NCBI RefSeq assembly: GCF_004135585.1
Contig: NZ_CP035501.1
Location: 1,165,001-1,229,000 of the forward strand
Source: Sphingosinicella sp. BN140058
GTDB taxonomy: Bacteria > Pseudomonadota > Alphaproteobacteria > Sphingomonadales > Sphingomonadaceae
Length of the DNA stretch: 64,000 nucleotides
Direction of reading: 5' to 3'
Part shown: one piece after another, positions 26,246 to 34,841 of the stretch
Position numbering within the stretch: the first letter of the stretch is position 1
Layout of the letters: the number at the start of each line of letters is the position of its first letter
The notes under the pieces: generated by a model
The model's database searches: none
The model's input: the letters and a program-made list of their open reading frames with translations, nothing else
Told to the model about the DNA's origin: nothing
Translations under genes and position numbers: made by a program

Positions 26246-26331
26246 CCGTTCGCCCTGAGCCCGTCGAAGGGCCTTCCTTACTCTTTTGGGAAGCATGGAA
26301 GGGATGGCTTCGACAGGCTCAGCCCGAACGG
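26246..26331. repeat. REP-like inverted repeat between kduI and kduD
   Basis: The arms are CCGTTCGCCCTGAGCCCGTC and onward (26246-26270) and its near-exact complement at 26306-26331, separated by about 35 bases. The CTTCGACAGGCTCAG core is a repeat I associate with sphingomonad genomes, where it recurs between genes. It may stabilise or terminate the kduI message. Confidence 0.75.
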
Positions 26332-26353
26332 AAGTTGAGCCTTGGTGGAGAGC

Positions 26354-27193
26354 TTACGCCAGCTGGCAGATGTCGAGGACGTTCATGTCGGTATAATCCT
26401 GGTTCTCGCCGGCCATCGCCCAGATGAAGGCATAGGCCTTGGTGCCGGCGCCCATGTGGATCGACCAGGGCGGGCTGATCACCGCTTCCTCGTTGGCGAG
26501 CACGATGTGCCGCATCGCCTCGCCCTCACCCATGAAGTGCATGACCCGGTCGTTCTCGCCATCGAGCTCGAAGTAGAAATAGATCTCGCTGCGGCGCTCG
26601 TGAATGTGCGGCGGCATCGTGTTCCAGACGGAGCCCGGCTTCAGCACGGTCAGGCCCATCACCAGCTGGGCGCTGTCGCAGACGCCGGGGATGACGAGCT
26701 GGAAGATCGTGCGCTCGTTCGATTCCTCGAGGCTGCCGCGCTCCAGCGCATTGGCGTCGGCAATGCCGAGCTTGCGGGTCTGGAACGCCTTATGCGCCGG
26801 GCACGAAGCGAGGTAGAAACGCGCACCCTGGCCCGAGAAGACGACGTCCTTGGCGCCCATCGTGACGTACAGGCAATCCTTGTTGCCGAGTTCGAACGCC
26901 TCGCCGTCCACGGTGACGGTGCCGGTCGTCTTACCGACATTGACGATGGCGAGTTCGCGGCGCTCCAGGAACGGGTGGCCGGCGGCCGAGGCCGGCTCGG
27001 TCTGCGCCGGCAGCGTGACGTCGGCGGTGCCGACGGCCACGCCGCCGATCACGAACCGGTCGGCGTGGGTGTAGTTGAGCACGCACTCGCCTTCCCGGAA
27101 CAGGCCCGGGATCAGGTAGCGGTCACGCAGCTCGTCATTGGACACGCACTCCATCATGTCGGGGTGGGTGGCGTAATAGGTGCGGTCGAACAT
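26354..27193 (-). CDS. kduI: 5-keto-4-deoxyuronate isomerase
   Basis: 279-residue cupin-fold isomerase. The zinc ligands are visible in [17 protein letters not shown] (His196, His198, Glu203) and [10 protein letters not shown] (His246), almost the numbering of the E. coli enzyme. It converts 5-keto-4-deoxyuronate from unsaturated pectate-lyase products to 2,5-diketo-3-deoxygluconate. Length and N-terminus ([13 protein letters not shown]) match the family. It lies 69 bases after uxaC and is probably in one transcription unit with it. Confidence 0.95.
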   Translation of the reverse strand: MFDRTYYATHPDMMECVSNDELRDRYLIPGLFREGECVLNYTHADRFVIGGVAVGTADVTLPAQTEPASAAGHPFLERRELAIVNVGKTTGTVTVDGEAFELGNKDCLYVTMGAKDVVFSGQGARFYLASCPAHKAFQTRKLGIADANALERGSLEESNERTIFQLVIPGVCDSAQLVMGLTVLKPGSVWNTMPPHIHERRSEIYFYFELDGENDRVMHFMGEGEAMRHIVLANEEAVISPPWSIHMGAGTKAYAFIWAMAGENQDYTDMNVLDICQLA

Positions 27194-27262
27194 GAGTATC
27201 TCCGTTGAAACGTGGAATTCAGGCCCGCGCGGCGGCGGGCGAAACGGTGTCGAACTGGGCGC

Positions 27263-28699
27263 TCACGCCGCCGCCGCCTGGACCTGGTCGAGCCGATAGG
27301 CGCGGCGGACGAGACCGTAGGTCAGCTCATGAGCGAGCTCGGCCGCTTCCCAGTCGAGGAGGCGATGCTCCGCGACCAGCCGGGCGAGGAAGGCGCAGTC
27401 GACCCGGCGGGCGACGTCGTGGCGCGCCGGGATCGACAGAAAGGCGCGGGTGTCGTCGTTGAAGCCGACCGTGTTGTAGAAACCGGCCGTCTCCGTCGTC
27501 ATTTCGCGGAAGCGGCGCATGCCTTCGGGGCTGTCGTGGAACCACCAGGACGGGCCCAGCTTGAGGCACGGATAATGGCCGGCAAGCGGCGCGAGCTCGC
27601 GCGCATAGACGCTCTCGTCCAGGGTGAAGAGGATGATCGACAGCCGGGTCTCGTTGCCGAAGCGGTCGAGCAACGGCTTCAGGGCATGGACGTAATCGGT
27701 CCTGGTCGGGATGTCGGCGCCCTTGTCGCGGCCATGGGTCTGGTGCAGGCGGCGATTGTGGTTGCGGCACGATCCCGGATGGATCTGCATCACCATGCCG
27801 TCCTCGATGCTCATCGCCGCCATTTCGGTGAGCATCTGGGCGCGGAACAGCTCGGCATCGTCCGCCGACCATCTGCCGCCGACGATCCGGCCGAACAACG
27901 TTTCCTTCTCGGCCTGGGGCAGATCGGCGGTACGGGCGGTCGGATGGCCGTGATCGGTCGCGGTGGCGCCGGCGGCGCGAAAATCGGCGCGGCGCTTACG
28001 ATGGGCGGCGAGATAGCCGGTCCAGCTCAGCACGTCCTCTCCGGACAGGTCAGCGAAGCGCTTCAGCGCAACCTCGAATTCCTCATGCTCGGGATCGATC
28101 ACCGCATCGGGGCGATAGGTGGTCACCACCCGGCCTGCCCATCCGGACTGACGGATCGCCGCATGGTGGACGAGATCCTCGTGCGGCCCCTCAGTGGTCG
28201 CGAGCAGTTCGATGTTGAACCGCTCGAACAGGGCGCGCGGCCGGAAACCTGGGGTCGCCAGCGCGGCGTTCAGATGATCGTAATAGAAATCCGCGGTCGA
28301 TGGCTCGAGCGCGACGTCGAGGCCGAACACGTCGGCGAAGACATGGTCGAGCCAGACCCGCGACGGCGTGCCGCGGAACAGGTAATAATGCGATGCGAAC
28401 AGCCGCCATGCCTCGCGCGGATCGGCCGAAGACGGGCCCGATCGGCTCGGTACGCCGAGCGCCTCCAGCGACACGCCCTGGCTGTAGAGCATGCGATAGA
28501 GATAATGGTCGGGCGAGAGCAGAAGCTCGGTTGGATTGGTCCAGTTCGCGTTGCCGGCGAACCAGGAGGGATCGGTGTGGCCGTGCGGGCTGACGATCGG
28601 CAGGTCGGCGATCTCGGCATAGAGCGCACGGGCGACGTCGCGGGTCGCGGGATCGGCGGGAAAGAGCCGGTCGGGATGGAGCGTGAGGGGCCTGGGCAT
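27263..28699 (-). CDS. uxaC: Uronate isomerase
   Basis: 478-residue enzyme of the amidohydrolase superfamily that interconverts galacturonate with tagaturonate and glucuronate with fructuronate. Family marks are LPIVSPHGHTDPSWFAGN (metal His pair), MVMQIHPGSCRNHN, DIPTRTDYVHALKPLLDRFG and SWWFHDSPEGMRRFRE. The ATG at 28699, with AGGAAA upstream, gives the normal N-terminus (PRPLTLHPDRLFP). An operator copy lies 48 bases upstream, so this is probably the promoter for uxaC-kduI and perhaps for the genes beyond the REP repeat. Confidence 0.94.
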   Translation of the reverse strand: MPRPLTLHPDRLFPADPATRDVARALYAEIADLPIVSPHGHTDPSWFAGNANWTNPTELLLSPDHYLYRMLYSQGVSLEALGVPSRSGPSSADPREAWRLFASHYYLFRGTPSRVWLDHVFADVFGLDVALEPSTADFYYDHLNAALATPGFRPRALFERFNIELLATTEGPHEDLVHHAAIRQSGWAGRVVTTYRPDAVIDPEHEEFEVALKRFADLSGEDVLSWTGYLAAHRKRRADFRAAGATATDHGHPTARTADLPQAEKETLFGRIVGGRWSADDAELFRAQMLTEMAAMSIEDGMVMQIHPGSCRNHNRRLHQTHGRDKGADIPTRTDYVHALKPLLDRFGNETRLSIILFTLDESVYARELAPLAGHYPCLKLGPSWWFHDSPEGMRRFREMTTETAGFYNTVGFNDDTRAFLSIPARHDVARRVDCAFLARLVAEHRLLDWEAAELAHELTYGLVRRAYRLDQVQAAAA

Positions 28700-28746
28700 C
28701 GCTTTCCTAAACGCTTGGGGTGATCTCGCTGCCACCTGGATCCTCC

Positions 28747-28760
28747 GGTAACCGGTGTCA
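28747..28760. promoter_or_regulatory. Uronate-regulon operator upstream of uxaC
   Basis: GGTAACCGGTGTCA reads TGACACCGGTTACC on the minus strand. It lies 48 bases before the uxaC start, a usual position for a LacI-type operator over a promoter. Confidence 0.75.
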
Positions 28761-28897
28761 GGAAGCAGTGCAAGGGCCCGTCGCTGGTAACGCGATGAAG
28801 GCGCGAATGCGAGTCCGTCGAGGAAGGGGAGGCACTTTGTCTTCAACCGAAGAGCATCGCGCGAACGGCAGAGGCCTCACGGACAAGAGAGGCAGAA

Positions 28898-29027
28898 GGG
28901 CCGCCCCCGGCCCCTTCACGAAGGCGTGGAGGGGAGCGAAGCCGGTGCCGTTGGTGCCTGCCGCGACTTAATGAACACATCAGCGTCTTCTCCCCTCCAC
29001 GACTTCGTGGAGGGTTGGGGGTGGCCC
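28898..29027. repeat. Inverted pair of REP-like elements downstream of lacI-type gene
   Basis: The 357-base gap between uxaC and the regulator gene holds two copies, in opposite orientation, of a roughly 37-base GC-rich unit (28898-28934 and 28992-29027). Each copy is a hairpin: CCCCTTCACG/CGTGGAGGGG and CCCTCCACGA/TCGTGGAGGG. Together they can pair into one long stem. The layout is that of a REPIN and may act as transcription terminator for the regulator. The remaining part of the gap holds the operator at 28747. Confidence 0.7.
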
Positions 29028-29056
29028 TGCATTCCTTCCCCCGCGTCCGCCGGAAC

Positions 29057-30118
29057 TTACTTGCCCGGCGGCGCCACCGAGGCCCGCTTCACCAGCGTCG
29101 ACAGGAACATCGACGGCTCCGAAACATCGTCCGCCGCCTCTCCCACCGACACCAGCAATTTCAGCGCCGCCGAGCGCGCCATCGAGACGATCGGCCAGCG
29201 CACGGTGGTCAACGGCGGCCATATATGGGCTGAGATCGGCGTATCGTCGAAGCCGATCACCGAAAGCTGACCCGGCACGTCGATGCCGCGCTGGCGTGCG
29301 GCGTGAACGACGGCAGCGCCCATCTCGTCGTTCGAGGCGAAGATCGCGGTCGGCCGCGGCGACAGATCCAGGAGTTTCTCGGCCGCGGCGAGGCCGGACG
29401 CGAACGTGTAATTGCCCTCGGCGATCAGGCTTCGCGGCAGCTTGATCTTGGCCTGAGCGAGCGCATCCTCGAAGCCCTGCCGGCGCTCCGTCGCGGAGCG
29501 GAAGCCGTGCGGACCGGCAATCAGCCCGATCGCCTTGTGCCCCTGCTCGATCAGATAGGCGGTGGCGGCGCGCACCGCCTCGCGGTCGTTGGACGCGACC
29601 ATGTGATCGGGGTCGTCGAGCTCGGCCGAGCCCATTCGCACGTAGCGGCAACCGACTTCGTCGCACAATTTGGCGAGCGCGTCATTTTCGGAGATCGGCG
29701 GCAACAGGATGACGCCGTAGAGCCGCTGGCGCTCGAGAAAATGGCGGACGTCGTCGAGCATCGCGGCCGAGCCGCGATCGACCGGCCTGACGATCATCTC
29801 GAAGTCGGTGCCCTGCAGCGCCTCCAATATGCCCTGCTGGACATTCAGCACCATCTGCGCGTTGGGATTGTCGTGGATCAGCCCGATCAGGAAGTTGGTC
29901 CGCAATGCCAGAGCGCGGGCCTGCGGGTTGGGCACGTAGCCGAGGTCGCTGATCACTTCGAGCACGCGCTTGCGGGTCTCGTCGTTGAGCAAGGGAGAGC
30001 GATTGATGACCCGGCTGACCGTCTTCTTGGACACGCCCGACAGGCGCGCGACGTCGTTGATCGTCGGCTTGCCCGTGCCGCGCCGCCCGAATGGCGTGTC
30101 GTCCGTCTTGCTGCTCAA
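29057..30118 (-). CDS. LacI-family transcriptional regulator of uronate genes (inferred)
   Basis: 353-residue regulator. The N-terminal helix-turn-helix is clear (PTINDVARLSGVSKKTVSRV, with hinge NPQARALALRTNFLIGLI), followed by a periplasmic-binding-protein-like ligand domain (GHKAIGLIAGP, TAIFASNDEMGAAVVHAARQ, GFDDTPISAHIWPPLTTV). It stands between uxaC and uxaA, and the palindrome TGACACCGGT recurs through the cluster, so it is the obvious candidate to bind it, released by a uronate or KDG. The TTG at 30118 has GGGAGG 5 bases upstream; an ATG at 30139 is possible but lacks a good ribosome binding site. Confidence 0.9.
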   Translation of the reverse strand: MSSKTDDTPFGRRGTGKPTINDVARLSGVSKKTVSRVINRSPLLNDETRKRVLEVISDLGYVPNPQARALALRTNFLIGLIHDNPNAQMVLNVQQGILEALQGTDFEMIVRPVDRGSAAMLDDVRHFLERQRLYGVILLPPISENDALAKLCDEVGCRYVRMGSAELDDPDHMVASNDREAVRAATAYLIEQGHKAIGLIAGPHGFRSATERRQGFEDALAQAKIKLPRSLIAEGNYTFASGLAAAEKLLDLSPRPTAIFASNDEMGAAVVHAARQRGIDVPGQLSVIGFDDTPISAHIWPPLTTVRWPIVSMARSAALKLLVSVGEAADDVSEPSMFLSTLVKRASVAPPGK

Positions 30119-30214
30119 AGAGCCCTCCCCTTTTCTCATCCTTAGCGGAGCTTCGGCCCCAGCCAAAAGGCCAAAAGCGCCCGCACCTTGCCCATGGGCT
30201 TGGGAGCGAATATG

Positions 30215-30228
30215 TGACACCGGTTTCC
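30215..30228. promoter_or_regulatory. Uronate-regulon operator between regulator and uxaA
   Basis: TGACACCGGTTTCC lies 16 bases before the uxaA start and 97 bases before the regulator start on the other strand. It could control both directions, giving autoregulation. Confidence 0.75.
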
Positions 30229-30244
30229 AGGTGACGCAAATCGA

Positions 30245-31762
30245 ATGAGCCACTCCAGCCTTCTTGCCACGCCGGCGCAGACCCGCGCCCTTCTGCGTCT
30301 CGACCCGCGGGACGATGTCGCGACCGCCTTGCGCCCGCTCGCGCCTGGCGAACGGCTGGAGGTCGAAGGCGAGGTCATCGACGTTCGCGAGGCGATCCCG
30401 TTCGGGCACAAGCTTGCGCTGCGCGATCTCGACGCGGGTGCGGAGGTACACAAGTTCGGCTGGCCCATCGGTGCGCTGCGTGCGCCCGTTCGCGCCGGCG
30501 ACCACGTTCACGACCACAATGTCTCGACCCAGCTAGCCGGCGTCGAAGGCTATTCCTACGCGCCGTTCCGGGAACAGCCGGTGGCGCCCGGCGCTCCCAG
30601 GACCTTCCTCGGCTATCGGCGCGCCGACGGCCGCGTCGGCACCCGCAACGAGATCTGGATCCTGCCGACGGTCGGCTGCGTCGGCCGCACCGCCGAGAAG
30701 ATCGCTGCCATCGCCCATGCCCGTCATGCTGCGACGATCGACGGCGTCCATGCCTTCGCCCATCCCTTCGGCTGCTCCCAGCTCGGCGACGATCTCGGCG
30801 CCACCCGCAGAATCCTGGCCGCACTCGCCTGCCATCCCAATGCGGGCGGCGTCCTTCTGGTCGGCCTTGGTTGCGAATCGAACCAGCTCGACAGCCTGCT
30901 TGCGGAAGTGCCGGAACCGCTTCGCGGCCGCATCCGCACCCTGCGTGCGCAAAGTGCCGAGGACGAGATCGAGGAAGGGCTGGCTTTGGTCGACGCGCTG
31001 GTCGCCACCGCCGCATTGTCGACCCGGCAGGAGGTGCCGCTGTCCGAGCTCGTGCTCGGCCTCAAGTGCGGCGGCTCCGACGGCTTCTCCGGCCTCACCG
31101 CCAACCCCCTGGTCGGCCGGATGGCCGATCGCGTGGTCGGCGCCGGCGGCGCCGCGATCCTCAGCGAAATTCCCGAGATCTTCGGAGCCGAGCGGCTGTT
31201 GATGGCGCGCGCCCGGGACGAGCATGTCTTCGATGCGATCGTCGGCGTGGTCAACGACTTCAAGCGCTACTTCCTCGCCCATGGCGAGCCGGTCTCCGAG
31301 AACCCGTCGCCGGGCAACATCGCCGGCGGCATCACCACGCTCGAGGAGAAATCGCTCGGCGCCGTGCAGAAGGCCGGCCGCAGCGCTCTGGAAGATGTCC
31401 TCCGCTATGGCGAGCGTGTCCGTCGCAAGGGCCTCACCCTGCTGGAAGCCCCTGGCAACGACGCGGTGTCGTCGACCGCCCTCGCCGCCGCCGGCGCGAC
31501 CGTGATCCTGTTCACGACCGGGCGTGGCACCCCGCTCGGCTTCCCGGTGCCGACCGTGAAGATCGCCTCCAATTCGGATCTCGCCCAGCGCAAGCGCGGC
31601 TGGATCGACTTCGATGCCGGACAGGTGCTGACCAATGGTGTCGATCGTGCCGCGGACGCCCTTCTTGATCGCATCGTCGCGATCGCAGGTGGCGCGGAAA
31701 CGGCCGCCGAGCGCAACGGAGAGCGCGAGATCGCGATCTGGAAACGGGGCGTGACGCTGTGA
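30245..31762 (+). CDS. uxaA: Altronate dehydratase (UxaA family)
   Basis: 505-residue full-length UxaA. Residues 1-100 form the SAF-like domain (FGHKLALRDLDAGAEVHKFG, HDHNVSTQL) and the rest the catalytic domain with GYRRADGRVGTRNEIWILPT, HPFGCSQLGDDL, LGLKCGGSDGFSGLTANP and the cysteine-bearing metal site. It dehydrates altronate to 2-keto-3-deoxygluconate. It is the first gene of an operon with the reductase and KDPG aldolase; the stop overlaps the next start (GTGA). Operator 30215-30228 lies immediately upstream. Confidence 0.93.
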   Translation: MSHSSLLATPAQTRALLRLDPRDDVATALRPLAPGERLEVEGEVIDVREAIPFGHKLALRDLDAGAEVHKFGWPIGALRAPVRAGDHVHDHNVSTQLAGVEGYSYAPFREQPVAPGAPRTFLGYRRADGRVGTRNEIWILPTVGCVGRTAEKIAAIAHARHAATIDGVHAFAHPFGCSQLGDDLGATRRILAALACHPNAGGVLLVGLGCESNQLDSLLAEVPEPLRGRIRTLRAQSAEDEIEEGLALVDALVATAALSTRQEVPLSELVLGLKCGGSDGFSGLTANPLVGRMADRVVGAGGAAILSEIPEIFGAERLLMARARDEHVFDAIVGVVNDFKRYFLAHGEPVSENPSPGNIAGGITTLEEKSLGAVQKAGRSALEDVLRYGERVRRKGLTLLEAPGNDAVSSTALAAAGATVILFTTGRGTPLGFPVPTVKIASNSDLAQRKRGWIDFDAGQVLTNGVDRAADALLDRIVAIAGGAETAAERNGEREIAIWKRGVTL

Positions 31763-33147
31763 CGGCTGCGCCTTATGGCGACACCATGCAGACTGGAATT
31801 GTTCATTTCGGCCCAGGCGCGTTTCACCGCGCCCATCAGGCCGCTTACATCGACTCGATCCTTGCGGCCGATCCGCGCTGGGGCATCGCTGCGGTGGCGC
31901 TGCGTTCGCCCGGCACGGTCGCGGCGCTGAAGGCGCAGGACGGACGGTACACGCTGGCGATCCTCGATGCGGAGACGCAGTTCCGGACCTTGCGCGCGCA
32001 CAACCGCTTCTTCGGCCCGGGGGAGAGCCGCGCCGTGCGCGCTCTGCTGCGTGATCCGGGCGTGCGCATCGTGTCGAGCACGGTCACCGAAAAGGGCTAT
32101 TGCCTCGCCGGCGACGGGATCCTCGATTTCGCGCATCCCGACATCATTCACGATCTTGCCGCGCCGGAAGATCCGGTGAGCATCGTCGGCTGGCTGTTCC
32201 TCGGCTTCAAGGATCGCCGTGAGGCGGGCCTGCCCGCCTTCACGCCGCTCTGCTGCGACAACATGGTGTCGAACGGGAAGAAGCTGCGCGCAGCATTGCT
32301 GGCTTATGCCGAGCGGCTGGATCCAAGCCTCGCCCGCTGGATCGAAGCGGAAGCGGTATTCCCGGACACGATGGTGGATTCGATTACGCCTGCAACGGAC
32401 GATCGCCTTCGCGCCCGGGTCGCCGCGGAGATCGGCTATGAAGACGCCGTTCCGGTCAGCCGCGAAGCCTATACCTTTTGGGTGATCGAAGACGTCCTGC
32501 CGGAGGGTTTGCCCGATTTCGAGTCGGTCGGGGTGGTTCTGGCGGAGGATGTCGGTGCTTGGGAGCGGGCCAAGCTCCGCATCCTGAACGGCGCCCACTC
32601 GAGCCTCGCGTATCTGGGCCTGCTGATCGGCCACGAAACCGTCGCCGATGCGATGGCCGATGCAGAATTGTCGGGTTTCGTCGAAGCGCTGATCCGCACC
32701 GACATCATTCCCTCGCTAGAGCCGTCGCCGCTCGACCTCCAGTCCTATGCGGGCGAGATCCTGGGTCGCTTCCGCAATCCGGCGATCGGTCACAAGCTCG
32801 CCCAGATCGCCTGGGACGGTTCGCAGAAGCTCCCCTATCGCCTGCTCGACACGATCGCGGACGCGCGCAGGGCCGGCCGCAGCGTCGAACGGCTTGCGGT
32901 GCCGATCGCCGCGTGGATCCTGTTCGTCCAGCGCCAGGCCCGCGCCGGCGCGGCGATCGTCGATCCGCTCGCCCCTCGGCTGGCCGAGGTCGGCGTGGGG
33001 GAAGATGCAGCAGAACGGCTGCTCGCGCTCGACCAGGTCTTCCCGGCGGAGCTTGCCGGGGACTCGACGTTCCGCGAAGCCGTGCTAAGCGCGGTCGCCG
33101 CCATGCGCCAGGAAGGTCCACGCGCGCGGCTGGCGCCGATCGCCTGA
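31759..33147 (+). CDS. Mannitol-dehydrogenase-family uronate reductase
   Basis: 462-residue NAD-dependent polyol/uronate dehydrogenase. The N-terminal motif IVHFGPGAFHRAHQAAYID and ILNGAHSSLAYLGLLIGHETVADAM identify the long-chain mannitol dehydrogenase family, nearer to fructuronate reductase/mannitol dehydrogenase than to classic UxaB, whose N-terminus differs. The neighbours UxaC and UxaA call for a tagaturonate reductase, so I infer that this enzyme makes altronate. No mannonate dehydratase (UxuA) is present. It starts with GTG at 31759 overlapping the uxaA stop; an ATG at 31786 also fits the conserved start. Confidence 0.87.
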   Translation: MTAAPYGDTMQTGIVHFGPGAFHRAHQAAYIDSILAADPRWGIAAVALRSPGTVAALKAQDGRYTLAILDAETQFRTLRAHNRFFGPGESRAVRALLRDPGVRIVSSTVTEKGYCLAGDGILDFAHPDIIHDLAAPEDPVSIVGWLFLGFKDRREAGLPAFTPLCCDNMVSNGKKLRAALLAYAERLDPSLARWIEAEAVFPDTMVDSITPATDDRLRARVAAEIGYEDAVPVSREAYTFWVIEDVLPEGLPDFESVGVVLAEDVGAWERAKLRILNGAHSSLAYLGLLIGHETVADAMADAELSGFVEALIRTDIIPSLEPSPLDLQSYAGEILGRFRNPAIGHKLAQIAWDGSQKLPYRLLDTIADARRAGRSVERLAVPIAAWILFVQRQARAGAAIVDPLAPRLAEVGVGEDAAERLLALDQVFPAELAGDSTFREAVLSAVAAMRQEGPRARLAPIA

Positions 33148-33166
33148 ACCAGAAGGAGTCACCAGA

Positions 33167-33787
33167 GTGTCCGACATCGACCGCATCATGGCCGCAGCAC
33201 CCGTCATTCCGGTGCTAGTGATCGATCGTGTCGAGGACGCGCTTCCGATCGCCCGTGCGCTCGTCGACGGCGGCCTGCCGGTACTCGAAGTGACGATGCG
33301 GACCCCGGCGGCTTTGGATGCGATCCGGGCGATGAAGGAGGTCGAAGGCGCCATCGTCGGCGCGGGCACGGTGCTCAACCCGAAGCAGTTCGATCAGGCG
33401 GTCGAGGCCGGCTCGGAATTCATCGTATCGCCGGGCCTCACCAAGACGCTCGGCCGCGCCGTTCAGGATTCGCCGGTGCCGCTGCTGCCGGGTGTCGCCA
33501 CCGCCGGCGACATCATGCGGGCGCTCGACTTCGGCTTCACCCGTCTCAAATTCTTTCCGGCGATGAGCTCCGGGGGTATCCCGGCGCTGAAGGGCTTCTC
33601 GGCCGTGTTCGGCGGCGTGCGCTTCTGCCCGACCGGCGGGATTACCCTCGAGACCGCGCCCGACTGGCTGGCCCTTAACGCGGTCGCCTGCGTGGGCGGC
33701 AGTTGGCTGGTGCCGGCGGGTCCCGCCGATCCCGATACGATCCGCCACCGCGCCCGCAAGGCCGCCGCGCTTCGCGCAGCGGCCTGA
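33167..33787 (+). CDS. eda: KDPG/KHG aldolase
   Basis: 206-residue class I aldolase splitting 2-keto-3-deoxy-6-phosphogluconate into pyruvate and glyceraldehyde 3-phosphate. Family marks are PVLEVTMRTPAAL (Glu41), VGAGTVLN, LLPGVATAGDIMRAL and TRLKFFPA with Schiff-base Lys128, then FCPTGGI. It starts with GTG after AAGGAG and is 19 bases from the reductase, closing the uxaA operon. With kdgK it completes the uronate pathway. Confidence 0.95.
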   Translation: MSDIDRIMAAAPVIPVLVIDRVEDALPIARALVDGGLPVLEVTMRTPAALDAIRAMKEVEGAIVGAGTVLNPKQFDQAVEAGSEFIVSPGLTKTLGRAVQDSPVPLLPGVATAGDIMRALDFGFTRLKFFPAMSSGGIPALKGFSAVFGGVRFCPTGGITLETAPDWLALNAVACVGGSWLVPAGPADPDTIRHRARKAAALRAAA

Positions 33788-33808
33788 CGGGCTGCACGGA
33801 AAAGACCT

Positions 33809-34318
33809 TCACCCGACAGATTTCATAAGGGATGCGGCGAGCTTGGCCAGCAGGCTCGCCAGCATCAGCTGCTCGTCCTCGCTGAGCGCTCCAAGAAGCT
33901 CTGCCTCGACGCGCATGTCGTCCCGGAACGCCGCTTCGGCGCGCCGTTTGCCCTCGTCCGTCAGTTGAACGGGCAGGCTGCGCCCGTCCTTCTCCGCGGT
34001 CACCCTCTCGATCAGCCCCGCTTTCTCCAGCCGCGCTAGACGGTCGGTCAGCCCGCCCGACGAGATCATCAGCGATCGGTACAAGTCGGTCGGCCGCAGC
34101 CGGTAGGGCGCGCCCGCACGAAGCAGGGTCGACAGCACGTCGAACTCGCCGGTGTCGAGTTGGTGGCGCGCGAACACGCTTTCGATGGCGGGCCGCGCCG
34201 CCAACGTGATCCAGCGTGCCCGGCCGAGCACCGCCATGCCCCTGGTGTCGGCGTCCAGAAGCTCACGAGCCCATTGCCGCCTGCGCAAGCCGACATGGTC
34301 CTCTTCAGCGACAGGCAC
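33809..34318 (-). CDS. MarR-family transcriptional regulator
   Basis: About 169 residues. The winged helix is clear: DTGEFDVLSTLLRAGAPYRL, the recognition helix MISSGGLTDRLARLEKAGLI and the wing ERVTAEKDGRSLPVQLTDEG. It diverges from a DoxX-like gene, and two related palindromes occupy the space between them, so it probably represses itself and the DoxX/VOC pair. The start is unsure: GTG at 34318 adjoins the first palindrome and has no ribosome binding site; the frame extends to 34435 and an ATG at 34357 lies within the second palindrome. Confidence 0.85.
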   Translation of the reverse strand: MPVAEEDHVGLRRRQWARELLDADTRGMAVLGRARWITLAARPAIESVFARHQLDTGEFDVLSTLLRAGAPYRLRPTDLYRSLMISSGGLTDRLARLEKAGLIERVTAEKDGRSLPVQLTDEGKRRAEAAFRDDMRVEAELLGALSEDEQLMLASLLAKLAASLMKSVG

Positions 34319-34321
34319 TTG

Positions 34322-34363
34322 TCTTGACGTCAAGATAATTCTCCGATATCTCGACATCAAGAT
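34322..34363. promoter_or_regulatory. Paired MarR-type operators
   Basis: TCTTGACGTCAAGA (34322-34335) is a perfect palindrome and ATCTCGACATCAAGAT (34348-34363) an imperfect one. Both contain GAC(G/A)TCAAGATAA, repeated with a 27-base period. The pair lies between the divergent MarR and DoxX-like genes. Confidence 0.75.
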
Positions 34364-34419
34364 AAGCGATGTACCACCATTCTCAACCCGGGAGTGGAGC
34401 TGGCAAAAGGATTGGGGCG

Positions 34420-34824
34420 ATGGCGGAGAAGACAAAGGTCCGGATCGGGTGGGCGCTTACCGGGTTGTTCGCTACGTTCATGCTGCTCGCGTCAGTGACT
34501 CCGAAGCTGCTCCAGCTCGACGTCGCCCGGGAGGCGCTGGCCGTCGCCGGCTGGAATGATCGTCATCTGCTGCTGATCGGCGCGATCGAACTCGCTTGCC
34601 TCATCCTCTACCTGATCCCACGTACCGCGATCCTTGGCGCCGTGCTCATGATGGGCCTGCTCGGCGGTGCCATTGCATCGCATCTGCGGGTCGGCAGCCC
34701 GATGATCAGCCACACATTGTTCGGCACCTATCTCGGTCTGATCATGTGGGGTGGCCTGTGGCTGCGCGATCCCGCCTTGCGGGCGCTGTTCCCCTGGCGC
34801 GCCGCCCCGAACACTCAGGCTTGA
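34420..34824 (+). CDS. DoxX-like membrane protein
   Basis: 134-residue inner-membrane protein with four hydrophobic helices (IGWALTGLFATFMLLASVTP, LLIGAIELACLILYLIP, AILGAVLMMGLLGGAIASHL, TLFGTYLGLIMWGGLWL). The second helix with ELxCLILYLIPRT and the GGAIASHLRVG loop are typical of DoxX-like proteins. Members are tied to thiol or oxidative stress, though without a proven reaction. It lies 17 bases before the VOC gene, and the divergent MarR gene with its operators suggests inducible control. Confidence 0.82.
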   Translation: MAEKTKVRIGWALTGLFATFMLLASVTPKLLQLDVAREALAVAGWNDRHLLLIGAIELACLILYLIPRTAILGAVLMMGLLGGAIASHLRVGSPMISHTLFGTYLGLIMWGGLWLRDPALRALFPWRAAPNTQA

Positions 34825-34841
34825 TCACAAAGGAGGATAAG

